Shown piece after piece: positions 23,432-35,057 of a stretch of DNA of 64,000 bases. How positions within the stretch are numbered: position 1 is the stretch's first letter; each line of letters opens with the position of its first letter. A program made the translations under genes and the position numbers. Origin of the DNA: Wyeomyia smithii (lineage: Eukaryota > Arthropoda > Insecta > Diptera > Culicidae); NCBI RefSeq assembly GCF_029784165.1, contig NC_073695.1, positions 190,801,357 to 190,865,356 on the forward strand, read 5' to 3'. The notes under the pieces were generated by a model. That model was not told the origin of the DNA, searched no databases, and worked only from the letters and a program-made list of their open reading frames with translations.

Positions 23432-23632
23432 TACACTAAAGTCGCTTTTTCCGCAATACGGGGGATACATGCCGCGTAAAAAAACCGCGTAAATTCCGGA
23501 ATCCGCTTAAAAAAACCGCGTAAACTCCGGAAACCGCGTAAAGAAACCGCGTTAATTCCGAAATTCGCGTAAAAAACCGCGTAAATTCCGGAATCCGCGT
23601 AAAAAAACCGCGTAGAAAGCGACCTTAGTGTA
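23432..23632. mobile_element. MITE with internal ccgcgtaa minisatellite, ~200 bp
   Basis: The ends TACACTAAAGTCGC and GCGACCTTAGTGTA are complementary with one mismatch. If TA is the target site, this is a Tc1/mariner-type arrangement. The interior is a run of about eight variants of aaaaaaccgcgtaaattccg and related half-units (23475-23615). Confidence 0.7.
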
Positions 23633-24412
23633 TTTGCGTAAAATTGACTCATAATTGTAACTGACCCATAACTGTGGAGGCACTGTATATTTTGGTTAAT
23701 CGTTACTGTCTTCCTTCTGCTATTAATATTCTCTCCAAATTAATTATTGTTCATACCACCTGAAGTGTGCATATCTCATGTCAACAGTCTGTACAGATTT
23801 GGCTCTTAGTGAGTTGTTCATATAAGATTACTATGCAAAATCTCAACTTTGGTGCCAAATGTATCACCCCTCGCTCCGTGGAACTCGCCCCTTTGGAAAA
23901 TTAAATTGCATTTTCCGGCAATTGAGTATTGATTTCGAATTTAATAATTTTACCATGCCTCTGAGAAAATTTTACACGACAAATTTTTATCACCTTGAGG
24001 TATTATGAGCATAACTGGTGTTACAGAATTTTGGAAAAAATAAAGGAAAATCGACTCTGATTCGCTTGTAGTTCCTATCCCTATTTCGCTAATGGAACTC
24101 TTTTGATTATGGAAATAATGTATCACTTTCTGTCTAGACACATTGCATTTGTTGTGGCCTTACGAGGCCTTATTCGGGGGTCGTTCGGATTTAATACGAA
24201 CATGTCAAGTTTTTTTATGAAAAATGGCGTGATCCAATCAGCACCAAAATTGTTATTTTTACACAGTGACTTTCAATTAAAAATTCTCCAAACTTAGAAT
24301 TTTTTTATTGGTTATCTATTTGTACATTTTCAAACTTACATTTTACACTATTGTATGAAAAAAATTCCTTCTAATTGTTCTCTCACCCATCTTCTGTTTT
24401 TCCATCTCCATT

Positions 24413-25037
24413 CTATGATACCTTTTTTAATTCAAATAAAGATGCGTTCGGAAATCTTGATATTAAAAACGACATTGTATGCACAACTAACCACAAAGCT
24501 GCTTTTAGCTGACAATTTCTATCATCGATATCCATGGACAACAAGTCTTCCGGATTCGTAAAAAAGAGCTTGAAACAATTTTTCAGTGTTTCATTCAACC
24601 ATTCCCAAACTATTCTTGCGTTTCGACATTCTTTTATCCTGTGCATGTTTGAATCTGCTTCCATTCTGCATTCATCGCAAAGGGTATTGGCCAATATTGT
24701 AACTCTATAGTTTTTCCTTATTCGGTACCAAATCATTCAGTATAAAAAACATATTCGATCTGTCCATTGACGGAAGACTTCGTTGGTTTGAATTTTTCCA
24801 CAGCTGTTTCCAAATTACATTGGGGTATCCCTCCTCTACCAATGGTTTAACATTTCTTGCGCTAAGAAAATAATGGTATATCTGTTTGCAGCTCTTAAGT
24901 CTGTCATCCCCTCGTAAGACAATGGCTTCCTGTATCCACTCCTTCATATTTCGTCCAAACCTTTCCGGATTCCTGAACTGCAAAAACTCATTTTCTTCCA
25001 CACGCTCACCGTTTTCATCTACGTGCAAGAATTTCAA
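24413..25037 (-). pseudogene. Non-LTR retrotransposon C-terminal fragment with zinc-binding RT tail
   Basis: Two overlapping minus-strand frames read NPERFGRNMKEWIQEAIV, YPNVIWKQLWKNSNQR, DRSNMFFILNDLVPNKEKL, then shift to YRIRKNYRV...CDECRMEADSNMHRIKECRNARIVWEW. The WxxLW...R...W/F...L..N..xL pattern followed by CxxC...HxxxxC resembles the zinc-binding region at the end of non-LTR RTs (zf-RVT). The family is different from the RTE and I-type copies here. The clade was not identified. Confidence 0.6.
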
Positions 25038-25197
25038 TGAATAAGATTCAAATCTCGTTTGTACTCGTTTTGAACACTTGAGATGGAATAACCCTGATGT
25101 TATTTTCCATAACTCACAGGTCAGTGTTTTATATATTCAAAGAAGTCAAACAATAATCTAAATTAAATAGGAGGAGATTGTATGCAAGACACTACCG

Positions 25198-26890
25198 CAT
25201 AACTGACGCACGGTGTGTCCGAAGTGCCGGATTATCGTACTTTAATGTACCTCGGGTTTTCTTTCACCAAAAGTTAGTTTGGGCCCATACCTTTCAAAAT
25301 CAACCGGTTTCAAAAAAATCTATCGGGGAAAATTTGAAAAAAACTGATTTGAATTTTTAGTGTTTTTTCAACCTAAATTTTTCGATTTGACTGGTGATCT
25401 ATACGAATCGTGTAACATCAACATGTAGGAAATTGAGTTCCATTTCAACTACCTGCGTTTCTTCAATGAAAAATTTTGACTTTTAACCGAAGAATTTATA
25501 ATTATTACAGTCCCCCCACAATTATGGATCACTTAAAAAGATGTATGAATTCGGAAAAAATCATTTCAGGCCAATTTTATTGTATATAAGTAATCTATAA
25601 ATGTTTTCAGTTACAGAAATATGTATTCTTTCACTGGATTGAGTATATGTTTCCATGTTTTATGAATATTTCTCAGAAAATATATTTATTTTATTACAAC
25701 TCATCAAATACAAAATTATGGATCACTTTTTAGAGCGTTCCCAAATATGAAACAATTTGCATCATATTAAACAGTTTTCGGCAATGAATTTGTTTATTGA
25801 ACCTCATTCAAATTATGTAATATGAAGAATTGCCATGTTTCATATCGTTTTAAAGATCTCACATGGCCTGGTCACATTTTATGTGACTTTCGAGGTTGCA
25901 GTAAGAATGAGAGTACAGGTATGTCGCTCCCGAAGGTAGCGTTATGGTACATCATAACTTTTTGCCGCTTCACGTAGCTTTTCCGTCCCGCGTGCTTTGA
26001 GGACAGTATTTTTCAAAGACTCAACACTGTTTAGCTTCCGTTTAGAGCCCAATAGAAGTTGATACGGTGTTTTAACTGTTTAAAATCATATTTGAATCGA
26101 AGTGATTCATAACTGTGAGAAACTACCTTGTCTTAGTCCCTATCATGAAACATTTAGAAAATAACTTGTTTTTATAGAAAAATCGCTATCAGCCTTCAAC
26201 ATTTTGATAAATAGTGAAGAACTCACCTTGATTTTTGTGTATTAGCTATTTTTTGCCCGAGAATTAGCTATTATATCACATAGAAACCTTATGAATGAGG
26301 ATCGCGCTACTTACGCTGATTGAGAAAAACGATAAATTTGATAGATTGTAGATTATAATATTATACGCTTATAGAAAACGTATCTATCTCGGGATAAAAA
26401 CGATGTTTTCTGTGTTCAAAGCTAGCAAATATGGTATGTTTTACTGCAAAAATGCTACATGCCTTCAAACAGTTTTTTTTAACTGAGTCAAATAACATAA
26501 AACACAAAAGTGATCCGTAATTGTGGGAGATCCATAATTGTGGGGGGTGTATACATGATAAAATATGTTGTAAATTGTTTTTGATTCTGTCTAATTTCAT
26601 ACTTTTGTTACAACAGTTAATAAAAACTCAAATGTTTTATTCCGGGTTTATTTTTTCTAGGTGGTTAGAACATACTATAGTATACAACATAGCAGCTTCC
26701 GCGAAGAACTCCGGGATTCATCCCCCTATCTTTGTCGCATTCGTGAATGAAGAAGCACTGTTTATGGTTTTTGTCAGCGTATTATGTATAAAGTTATGGA
26801 CCCAGACTAACTTTTGGTGAAATAAAATCCGAGGTACATTAAAGTATGATAATCCGGTATTCCGGACACACCGTGTGACGTAGAACTACG
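25198..26890. repeat. 1.7-kb element with ~90-bp inverted arms
   Basis: 25205-25295 (acggtgtgtccg ... cggattatcgtactttaatg ... accaaaagttagtttggg) is the near-complement of 26790-26879. The left end is preceded by gcaagacactaccgcat, a motif also at 30460-30478 and, degenerate, near 5420-5440. A smaller inverted-repeat element (25508-26547) lies inside. Family unknown. Confidence 0.65.
25508..26547. mobile_element. Inner inverted-repeat element, CAGT-type ends, ~1 kb
   Basis: CCCCCCACAATTATGGATC (25511-25529) is exactly complementary to 26529-26547. On the left the sequence is TA then CAGTCCCCCC, reminiscent of pogo-type elements with a TA target; the right terminus is less clear. Further copies of the attatggatcactt motif lie inside at 25713, 26101 (inverted) and 26511 (inverted). 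No coding capacity. Confidence 0.6.
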
Positions 26891-27444
26891 CACGCAATCA
26901 ACAAACCGTAGAATGCTTGCTTGTGTTGTGTCCAACAAATTATTAACCTTCTATCACTTGTTTTTTTGTCTTGAGAAAGGCATTTTGCTTCTAAAAATCG
27001 CAGCCCCCCAACAGAGGGGGAATAAAAACACTCTGACGACACATACAGAGCTACAGATTTCATGCATTTTTAAGCGATTTGCAAGCGATTATCAAACAAA
27101 ATTGTGCATTTTTTTCATTGGTCAAAAAACTGAAACTTTCACTACTCTGCCCATAATTCGAAAATTGGCTAATATGCCATAGGCATCAAATCGAGAAAAA
27201 CGCATTTGAAGGTTTTTTGTCGGTACAACATATTTTGACTGTTCATGACAACTTTTTTATTGAGTATATCACCCTTCATATATGCTGGAGCCTTGCCGTT
27301 GAGTTGAAACAGAGAAATCTGTAGAAAAATTTCATCCGCCACGTGTTTTTAACACAGTAGCCATTTTTTCAATTATAAATGAAGGGTCAGTTGACAAAAC
27401 GGTGTGCAATTTGGCTAATATCCATACGATGTGAATTATATCGT

Positions 27445-27713
27445 GGTGGTCCCCGTGGTTCTATGGTTAGCGATGTCGGTCGGCTAGCTCTCTCACACGG
27501 TTGTGATATCGGGTTCGATTCCCGTTCAGGTCGAGGATCTTTTCGAGCTGGAAATTTTCTCGACTCAGCACTGGGGCACGGTGTATCGTTGTACTTATCC
27601 TAAAACATGCAAGATGTGCCAAAAACAATATCGATAACGAATTCTCTCAACTTATCTAGTTGATCGAGACCGCATTAGCCCCCCAGGTTAGCGTGCCATA
27701 TTGTTGTTGTTGT
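27445..27713 (+). mobile_element. tRNA-derived SINE, 269 bp, with 15-bp target duplication
   Basis: Flanked by a perfect 15-bp direct repeat (tgtgaattatatcgt) at 27430-27444 and 27714-27728. The head contains a Pol III B box GGTTCGATTCC at 27512-27522 and an A-box-like tggttagcgatgtcgg at 27464, about 50 bp apart as in tRNA genes. The tail ends in a short (TTG) repeat. It is transcribed by RNA polymerase III and moved by a LINE's enzymes in such families. The clean duplication indicates a recent insertion. Confidence 0.88.
27512..27522 (+). promoter_or_regulatory. Pol III B box of the SINE
   Basis: GGTTCGATTCC matches the internal Pol III promoter B-box consensus GGTTCGANNCC exactly. It is the internal promoter of the SINE, not evidence for a working tRNA gene. 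Confidence 0.8.
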
Positions 27714-28580
27714 TGTGAATTATATCGTACTAGTTGGTGATGAAAATGGTTTTAAATTTGATAAAACAACACGGAAGCACAAGTGAAAATGAAAAGGACG
27801 ACGAGACAATTGTTACGTGCAGCAAAATAATAATATAACGAAAATATTATTATTCATGGTAATCTCACAATCCACTTTCCTATTTTTTCTCATCAAACCA
27901 AAATGAAGTCTGAATCTTCTCTTTATTAATATTACTCCTAACCAAAGAGCTAAATATCATTTTTTAAATGTAAAGATTTATGACAGAAGGAAACAGTCAC
28001 ACGTTTTGATCATTGGGTTTCGCAGTACAACAAATAAATTCTTGTAGCATCAAATATTCTTCGTGAAAAAGTCAAATTTGATGCTACAACACACTTTCGA
28101 AAGTTAGAAGAAACACAGTTCAGTAATAATACACTGGTTCGTGAACATACCACAGGTTCATATTGGATATTGGATATTAGCCAAATTCTCAATTATTTTG
28201 GATATTAGCCAAAATTGTTTCACATTAGCTGCCTTCCCAAATGCATTTTTTGACAATCGGCTTCCATAGGGACCTTGTTTAAGGTGTGTACCATCACGAG
28301 GAACTGTTTTCTCGATTTTGGTAAAAATGGCATATTAGCCAATTTTTTAATTTATGGGCAGTACTGTAAGTGAAGCATTACCAGAAGTCCGCTTGAGTTT
28401 AAGTTTTTGATAGAGATTTTTTTCGAGGAGACAAAACTGTTGAGCCTTAAAAAAATGCGCAAAAATTGTAGATTTTTCATGGGTTTACCTTTACACACAC
28501 TAACGAAACAACCCATGCAGCATCAATCATAGTAACCTAACCCCTGAGTCAGCAGAAAAAAATCAACTCGAACTCTAACC

Positions 28581-29258
28581 GTGATGGCAAAAACCAGTGA
28601 AACTTCTTCATTCAGAAATGTGCGCGGTCAAAGAGCGGTACCCCGCCGCGTCAAAAACGGATATCGGGCGACACTTTGTGGACGCCGAATACGCCCATTT
28701 CGGCACTTACAATATCTTGGCACTATTGGACAAGAATCAAAGCATCGAAAGAAAACCCGGTTCCGAACGGCCGACGACCCGGATGGATAGAAGCTCCAAA
28801 GGATGCTGAAGAAGAAGACCGAGAGAAAAGTGGCTACATCGCTGCGTGCGCTTGGTCGGAAGGTAGATTTCCCCGGCCAAACAGTGAAAATTACCTGGCG
28901 AACATGAATGGCTGCGACTGGCAGGGCACTTCGTATTTTACTTCCTCCACGAAGGAAGTTAACTCCGAGGTGAATTCTTTTGCACACCAAAGTCCACAAG
29001 AAGGTGCTGTTGTGGCTGATAATCAGCGAGAAGGGGATTTCAAAGCCGCCGGGGAACGGGGAAATTTATAGTAAGAAGTGCCTGCCGGAAGTTGCGTCGT
29101 ACATCAAGAGATACCATAAGGGTGAAAACGCGGTGTACTGGCTGGATCTTCCGTCGGTCCACTACTCGAAGCAATCGTTGGACGAGGTGGAGCGTCCCCT
29201 AGCTGGCCGCATTGAGAGTTTTTTGGCAAAACTGAAACAATTTTGTCGTGAAAACTGA
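28581..29258 (+). pseudogene. Tc1/mariner-superfamily transposase remnant (HTH plus DDE pieces)
   Basis: Three plus-strand frames share one ancestral protein. The first holds an HTH-like start (ERYPAASKTDIGRHF... LLDKNQSIERKPGS). The second holds a possible second HTH (KKKTERKVATSLRALGRKV near 28810). The third holds the catalytic core (HKKVLLWLIISEKGISKP, YSKKCLPEVASYI, AVYWLDLPSVHYSKQSLDE, RIESFLAKLKQF). YWxDLxSxHY matches the second-Asp block of some Tc1/mariner relatives. Repeated frameshifts make it a pseudogene. No convincing terminal repeats were found. Confidence 0.7.
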
Positions 29259-30539
29259 AAAATAAAACGAAGAACGAAATCAAAAACATGCTACACGCAT
29301 GTTTTCGTCCGCCATTGCGATTGTTGCGGTTAACTACCATCCATGAACCTTCCCTATTCCTTACTACCCACTCGAGCAAATAGTGTGACGCCGGCCCTGA
29401 CAACATTCTTGCAATCTTCCAGTTGGTTTTGAGGTACGATGCTAGCCAAACAAGCCAGTCGTCATATGTTCGAGTTCCGATTGTTAGTGTCAGTAGGATC
29501 GTAGCACTATCCTAGCATTTATCGAGCTCCGATTCGGAATGTAGCACCAAGGATTTGCTTTGCACCAGCGGAAAAACACCGATGGTGCTCTCACACACGC
29601 AACCATATAGCCCGTATCGTATTACGGCTTAAAATATCAAGCGATTTTTTTCGCTCACTGTTGCGTATTGCATCATGTTGCAACTTGGAAGATGACGAAA
29701 ATCGAATCGATTGTTTCAACAAGGCTTGACAATTTCTAATAGTACAATAGTTCACATAATCAAAAAACATTTGGGCGGATATGTGTATCATTTTCCGATC
29801 GGTTACTGCAAGAATGAAGGAAATCGGTTGAAAACAAACCGATTTATAAGCTTTTGAAAAGGGACAAATTTCGATAGTTAATAGAGAGTTTATAGATTTC
29901 CAGTCCACACCCTTATATGGTAGGCCAAATAAAAACGTAGTTCTACGTCAAATGAATAATGGATTCTTTGAAAGGGCATATGCATTTTGGTATAGGTTTT
30001 GGTCAATGTATCTCAGCTCAGAAACCATTAGTTGTACATAAAAACTGTCTGAGACCGAATTGTAGGCAACTAATAGTGCTTTTCAACAAAATATACACAT
30101 TGGAAAAAAATTCTTTTTTTGACGAAAAAATTTTTTATTATACACTTAACTTAAACTAACAAAACAAGAGTTGATTCTCTTATTTTTTTTTTGTAGAAGG
30201 TAAGGTTTTTAAAGAAATATCCAACTCTGACATTTTTTAAACTATTTGTAATCCAATGATTTAAAAAAAATTAATAGTCATTTCAAATCCAAAAGCTTAC
30301 AATAATCAAATACGTGAATATATCCGTTTTCGAGTTGGTCGGTCCAGTTCTAAGTTAGTCGTTCTTTTGCTGCAGTGATCGATTAAAATCGAGGGCAGAT
30401 AAAATCGGGTACTGATATAATCGGCTGATTACTGTAATTAAAAAAGTAGGAGGGTGGTATTCAAGACACGACCGCATGACGTTGACTACCGTATTCTTAT
30501 AAAAAAAAAAAAATATTCCATTGAAGCAAATAGTAGAGG
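29259..30539. other. No gene seen between dead transposase and tandem array
   Basis: Contains an R1 terminal block (29640-29770), a palindromic acgtagttctacgt at 29935, and ggtattcaagacacgaccgc at 30457, which resembles the 25.18-kb motif. No coding frame of note. Confidence 0.35.
29640..29770 (+). repeat. Dispersed repeat family R1, terminal block only
   Basis: Contains caacaaggcttgacaatttc and tagtacaatagttcacataa, matching the end of the 7.5-kb copy. The gtcgaccgtgcttggg block is absent here. Confidence 0.5.
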
Positions 30540-30750
30540 TAATTGCAACGCTTCTTTTACAAAACTTCTGTAACAAAATTTCGAGGCACCAAAAGGTACC
30601 AGTTTCCGATTATTCTCGTTTACTGGTTAGTCCGTCCAGAATTCCAGCCATTTTAGTATTTTGCAGTAGCCATTTATTACCAACAGCCACCAGCATAATG
30701 GGTGAAACCGGCACGAGATGACCGGTACTATTTTGTCTTTCCTTCTTTCA

Positions 30751-31995
30751 GCTGCTAACACCTAGCGCTGTCGTGAAATTAACATCAACACAAACATGCA
30801 TTTTTGCAAGGTTTTTTCCGCTGGCAGCAGCATTTTGTAAAACAGAAAATTCAACTAACCGCTTCTATTATAAAACTGCGAGGCACCAAAAGGTACCAGT
30901 TGCCGATTATTCTCGTTTACTGGTAGTCCGTCCAGAATTCCAGCCATTTTAGTATTTTGCAGTAGCTATTTATTACTAACAGCCACCAGCATTACGGGTG
31001 AAACCGGCACGAGATGACCGGTACTATTTTGTTTTTCCTCCTTTTAGCTGCTAACACCGAGCGTTCGTATGTATCCGGTACGGTTTAGTAATGAAACTGA
31101 TGGGGTGAAATGTTCGAACAATACGTTTTATACCAAGACTTCGTCAGATAATTAGAAAGAAGGAGGGGCTACATAGATAATGGAATGGTAGAGACAAATG
31201 TTCCTTGAAAGCTGCGCCGGCCGCTGTCGTAATATTAACACCAACACAAACATGCATTTTTGCAAGGTTTTTTCCGCTAGCAGCAGCATTTGGTAAAACA
31301 GAAAATTCAATTAGCCGCTTCTGTACCAAAATTTCGAGGCACCAAAAGGTGCCAGTTGCCGATTATTGTTTCCTGGTTAGCACGTCCAGAATTCCAGCCA
31401 TTTAAGTGTTTTGCAGTAGCCATTTACTACTAAAGCCACCAGCATAACGGGTGAAACCGGCACGAGATGACCGGTACTATTTTGTATTTCCTCCTTTCAG
31501 CTGCTATCACCTAGCGTCCGCATGTCACTGGTGCGGTTTTGGAATCAGAATGATGGGGCGCCGGCCGCTGTCGTAAAATTAACACCAACAAAAAGATGCA
31601 TATTTGCAAGGTTTTTTCCGCTAGCAGCAGCATAAACATCGGAAACAGAAAGTGACAACAACAATAACAACAAAGTCAGATCGATTGTATCCGTTAGTGT
31701 CGACTGTGCTTGGGAAGAGAGGTAGTGATTGGCTGCGCGGTATGATCTAGACAATCGATATTAATTACCAATTTTTCAATAGTGTATCTCAAACAATAGT
31801 TTGTTTTTGTTACATAAATTTAACCGTAAAAGAATTTCTGATCGATTGATGCCAAAACCTCGAAAACCTGATTATAGATGACTACAAAACAAGCGCTCAA
31901 AACCTGACCACTTTTCTCTGGTTTTCCCTGGTTGAATTACTAGATTTTCAAATTCAGGGGCCCAACTTCGATATAGACGTTAGTCAACGTCAAAA
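30751..31995 (+). repeat. Segmental duplication, copy 1 (partner 35058-36282)
   Basis: The order of subunits and the non-array tail (cataaacatcggaaacagaa ... gttagtcaacgtcaaaa) match 35058-36282 throughout. In the last ~447 bp I count about nine differences, roughly 98% identity. The match stops sharply after acgtcaaaa in both, marking the breakpoint. Confidence 0.85.
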
Positions 31996-31998
31996 TCA

Positions 31999-33225
31999 GA
32001 ATTGTGAGTAGAAATGCTTTTGCTGCTAGAACCAAAATACGTGATTAAGGTAGTTAAAATTATAACACGGTTGAAACTACTGCAACGTGCTCATAATATG
32101 TACACAATAGACACAGAAAGTTGAATGACGATTGATAATTTTGAAATCGAGTTTTCTTTTAAGTTTGAACGAAACTTTCAAAGATAACTTTCCAACGCGT
32201 TTTTCTCAAAATTATAATTTTTGAGTTGTGGGTTATTATCAGTAAAGTTTATGAACAATGGATGGCATAATACACTTTATAGTAACTCTATAATTTAGTT
32301 AGGCCTCTGTCATAGTAGCCGCGAAAAGCGGCGCGAACCGATTCGCCCGGCCGTACCCGATCAGTCAAAAATATCAGGAATATAACAAATCTTGATATAT
32401 TGTAACGCACTTTTCGCATCAACTTGTGTTCTAAATTTGGTCTCGTTAATAGTTAAAATATCAAAATTTCTATCAAAATCATTTACTGATTATAACAAAT
32501 TATAGCAAGTTTTGTAGATTTTCGGCAGAAAAAGATCAGAATTAGTTAGAATGTACAATATTTACTTGATTGAATAACAAGTTTTGTTTAAAATATGCTT
32601 TAGAAAAACACACTTTTGAACATTCAAGTGTATGGTAACAGAATTTGATATAATTTTGTACTTTTTACTACTCTGGCATATCAAAAATATTACAGGCTTT
32701 GTTATTTCTATCAAGTTCAGATATGTTTGTGTTACCCGTTTGTTATAATCGTTTGATCGGGTAGGCCAATGTACAGCCGTAAGTAGAGCTATACATTACT
32801 GCCTTACTGTGAATAAGAGGTACAAAAACCGAGTATAATATAGATATTATCAAATTTATATGCTAGAAAACATGTTATAACAGCGACAAGTATATGCAGT
32901 TGTGATAACTTGCTGACCTCATTATAAACTGAATTGAATTTCCTACCTCGAGTCGAAGGTCCTTCTCCAGCGTCCCAATCAGTTGAAAGCGTATTACCTT
33001 TAACCTCTAGCATGTCGTCTTGATCTCGTTCTTGCCCAGCAATCGTTCTTCGTACCTTCGGAGAAATCGTCTTCTGCCGATCCTTCGCACGCTTCCGAGA
33101 ATTGCGCTTATAGATCATGTTCATGTGTCGAGACATTGCGAAGATTCTCAATATGTTCGTTTTAGCACTAGACGAAACTGCTAGCAAATTACTATAGCTG
33201 TAAACCTTTATAACAAAAATCCGTA
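31999..33225. other. Non-array block splitting the tandem repeat; small unrecognised minus-strand frame
   Basis: AT-rich sequence unlike the flanking units. It contains a minus-strand frame (32804-33187, 127 aa). The middle of the frame is strongly basic then acidic (IYKRNSRKRAKDRQKTISPK ... GQERDQDDMLEV), followed by a hydrophobic stretch (LHILVAVITCFLAYKF). I do not recognise it. It may be a piece of a mobile element's coding region. A plausible splice acceptor/donor pair was not evident. Confidence 0.3.
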
Positions 33226-35057
33226 TCGTCCGTATGTCACTGGTGCGGTTTTGGAATCAAAATGATGGGGTGAAATGTTCGAACGGTACGTTTTATACCA
33301 AGGCTTCGTCAGATAAATAAAAAGAAGGAGGGGCTACATAGGTGATGGAATGGTAAGGAAAATTTTTTCTTGAAAGCTGCGCTGGCCGCTGTCGTAATAT
33401 TAACACCAACACAAACATGCATTTATGCAAGGTTTTTTCCGCTTGCAGCAGCATTTGGTAAAACAGAAAATTCAATTAGCCGCTTCTGTAACAAAATTTC
33501 GAGGCACCAAAAGGGGCCAGGTGCCGAATATATTTTTGTTTTTGGTTAGTCCGTCCAGAATTCCAGCCAATTTAGTATTTTGCAGTGCCATTTATTACTA
33601 ACAGCTACCAGCATAACGAGTAAAACCGGCACGAGATGACCGGTACTCTTGTCTTTCCTCCTTTCAGCTGCTATCACCTAGCGTCCGCATGTCGCTGGTG
33701 CAGTTTTGGAATCAAAATGATGGGGCGCCGGCCGCTGTCGTAAAATTAACACCAACAAAAAGATGCATATTTGCAAGGTTTTATCCGTTAGCAGCAGCAT
33801 TTTGTAATAAAACAGAAAATTCAATTAGCCGCTTCTGTAACAAAATTTCGAGGCACCAAAAGGGGCCAGGTGCCGAATATATCCATGTTTTTGGTCAGTC
33901 CGTCCAGAATTCTTACAAGATTGCGTCCGTATGTAGCCGGTACGGTTTAGTAATGAAACTGATGGGGTGAAATGTTCGAACGGTACGTTTTGTACCAAGG
34001 CTTCGTCAGATAAATAAAAAGAAGGTGGGGCTACATAGGTGATGGAATGGTAAGGAAAAATTTTACTTGAAAGCTGCGCCGGCCGCTGTCGTAATATTAA
34101 CACCAACACAAACATGCATTTTTGCATGATTTTTTCCGCTATCAGCAGCATTTGGTAAAACAGAAAATTCAATTAGCCGCTTCTGTAACAAAATTTCGAG
34201 GCACCAAAAGGGGCCAGGTGCCGAATATATTTTTGTTTTGGTTAGTCCGTCCAGAATTCCAGCCATTTTAGTATTTTGCAGTGCCATTTATTACTAACAG
34301 CCATCAGCATAACGAGTAAAACCGGCACGAGATGACCGGTACTCTTGTCTTTCCTCCTTTTAGCTGCTATCACCTAGCGTCCGCATGTCGCTGGTGCAGT
34401 TTTGGAATCAAAATGATGGGGCGCCGGCCGCTGTCGTAAAATTAACACCAACAAAAAGATGCATATTTGCAAGGTTTTATCCGCTAGCAGCAGCATTTTG
34501 TAATAAAACAGAAAATTCAATTAGCCGCTTCTGTAACAAAATTTCGAGGCACCAAAAGGGGCCAGGTGCCGAATATATCCATGTTTTTGGTCAGTCCGTC
34601 CAGAATTCTTTCAAGATAGCGTCCGTATGTAGCCGGTACGGTTTAGTAATGAAACTGATGGGGTGAAATGTTCGAACGGTACGTTTTATACCAAGGCTTC
34701 GTCAGATAAATGAAAAGAAGGTGGGGCTACATAGGTGATGGAATGGTAAGGAAAAATTTTTCTTGAAAGCTGCGCCGGCCGCTGTCGTAATATTAACACC
34801 AACACAAACATGCATTTATGCAAGGTTTTTTCCGCTTGCAGCAGCATTTGGTAAAACAGAAAATTCAATTAGCCGCTTCTGTAACAAAATTTCAAGGCAC
34901 CAAAAGGTGCCAGTTGCCGATTATAGTTTCCTGGTTAGTCCGTCCAGAATTCCAGCCATTTAAGTGTTTTGCAGTAGCCATTTACTACTAAAGCCACCAG
35001 CATAACGGGTGAAACCGGCACGAGATGACCGGTACTATTTTGTCTTTCCTCCTTTCA

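Larger units (their letters stand above)
27138..28370. repeat. Inverted-repeat element (~40-bp ends) containing a nested SINE
   Basis: The left end ctgcccataattcgaaaattggctaatatgccat (27145-27179) is nearly complementary to atggcatattagccaattttttaatttatgggcag (28327-28361), and continues as cagtactg/ta outside. ttagccaaa motifs recur at 28150-28220. The SINE at 27445 inserted into it later. Probably a non-autonomous DNA transposon. Confidence 0.6.

Noticed and set aside
23440..23615. CRISPR-like alternation of repeats
   Set aside because: Units are variable, spacers are not unique, and the run sits between MITE ends in a eukaryotic genome.
27464..27522. tRNA-like A and B boxes suggesting a tRNA gene
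   Set aside because: The surrounding 269 bp is bounded by a 15-bp target duplication and no clean acceptor stem or anticodon arm can be drawn, so it is a SINE head.
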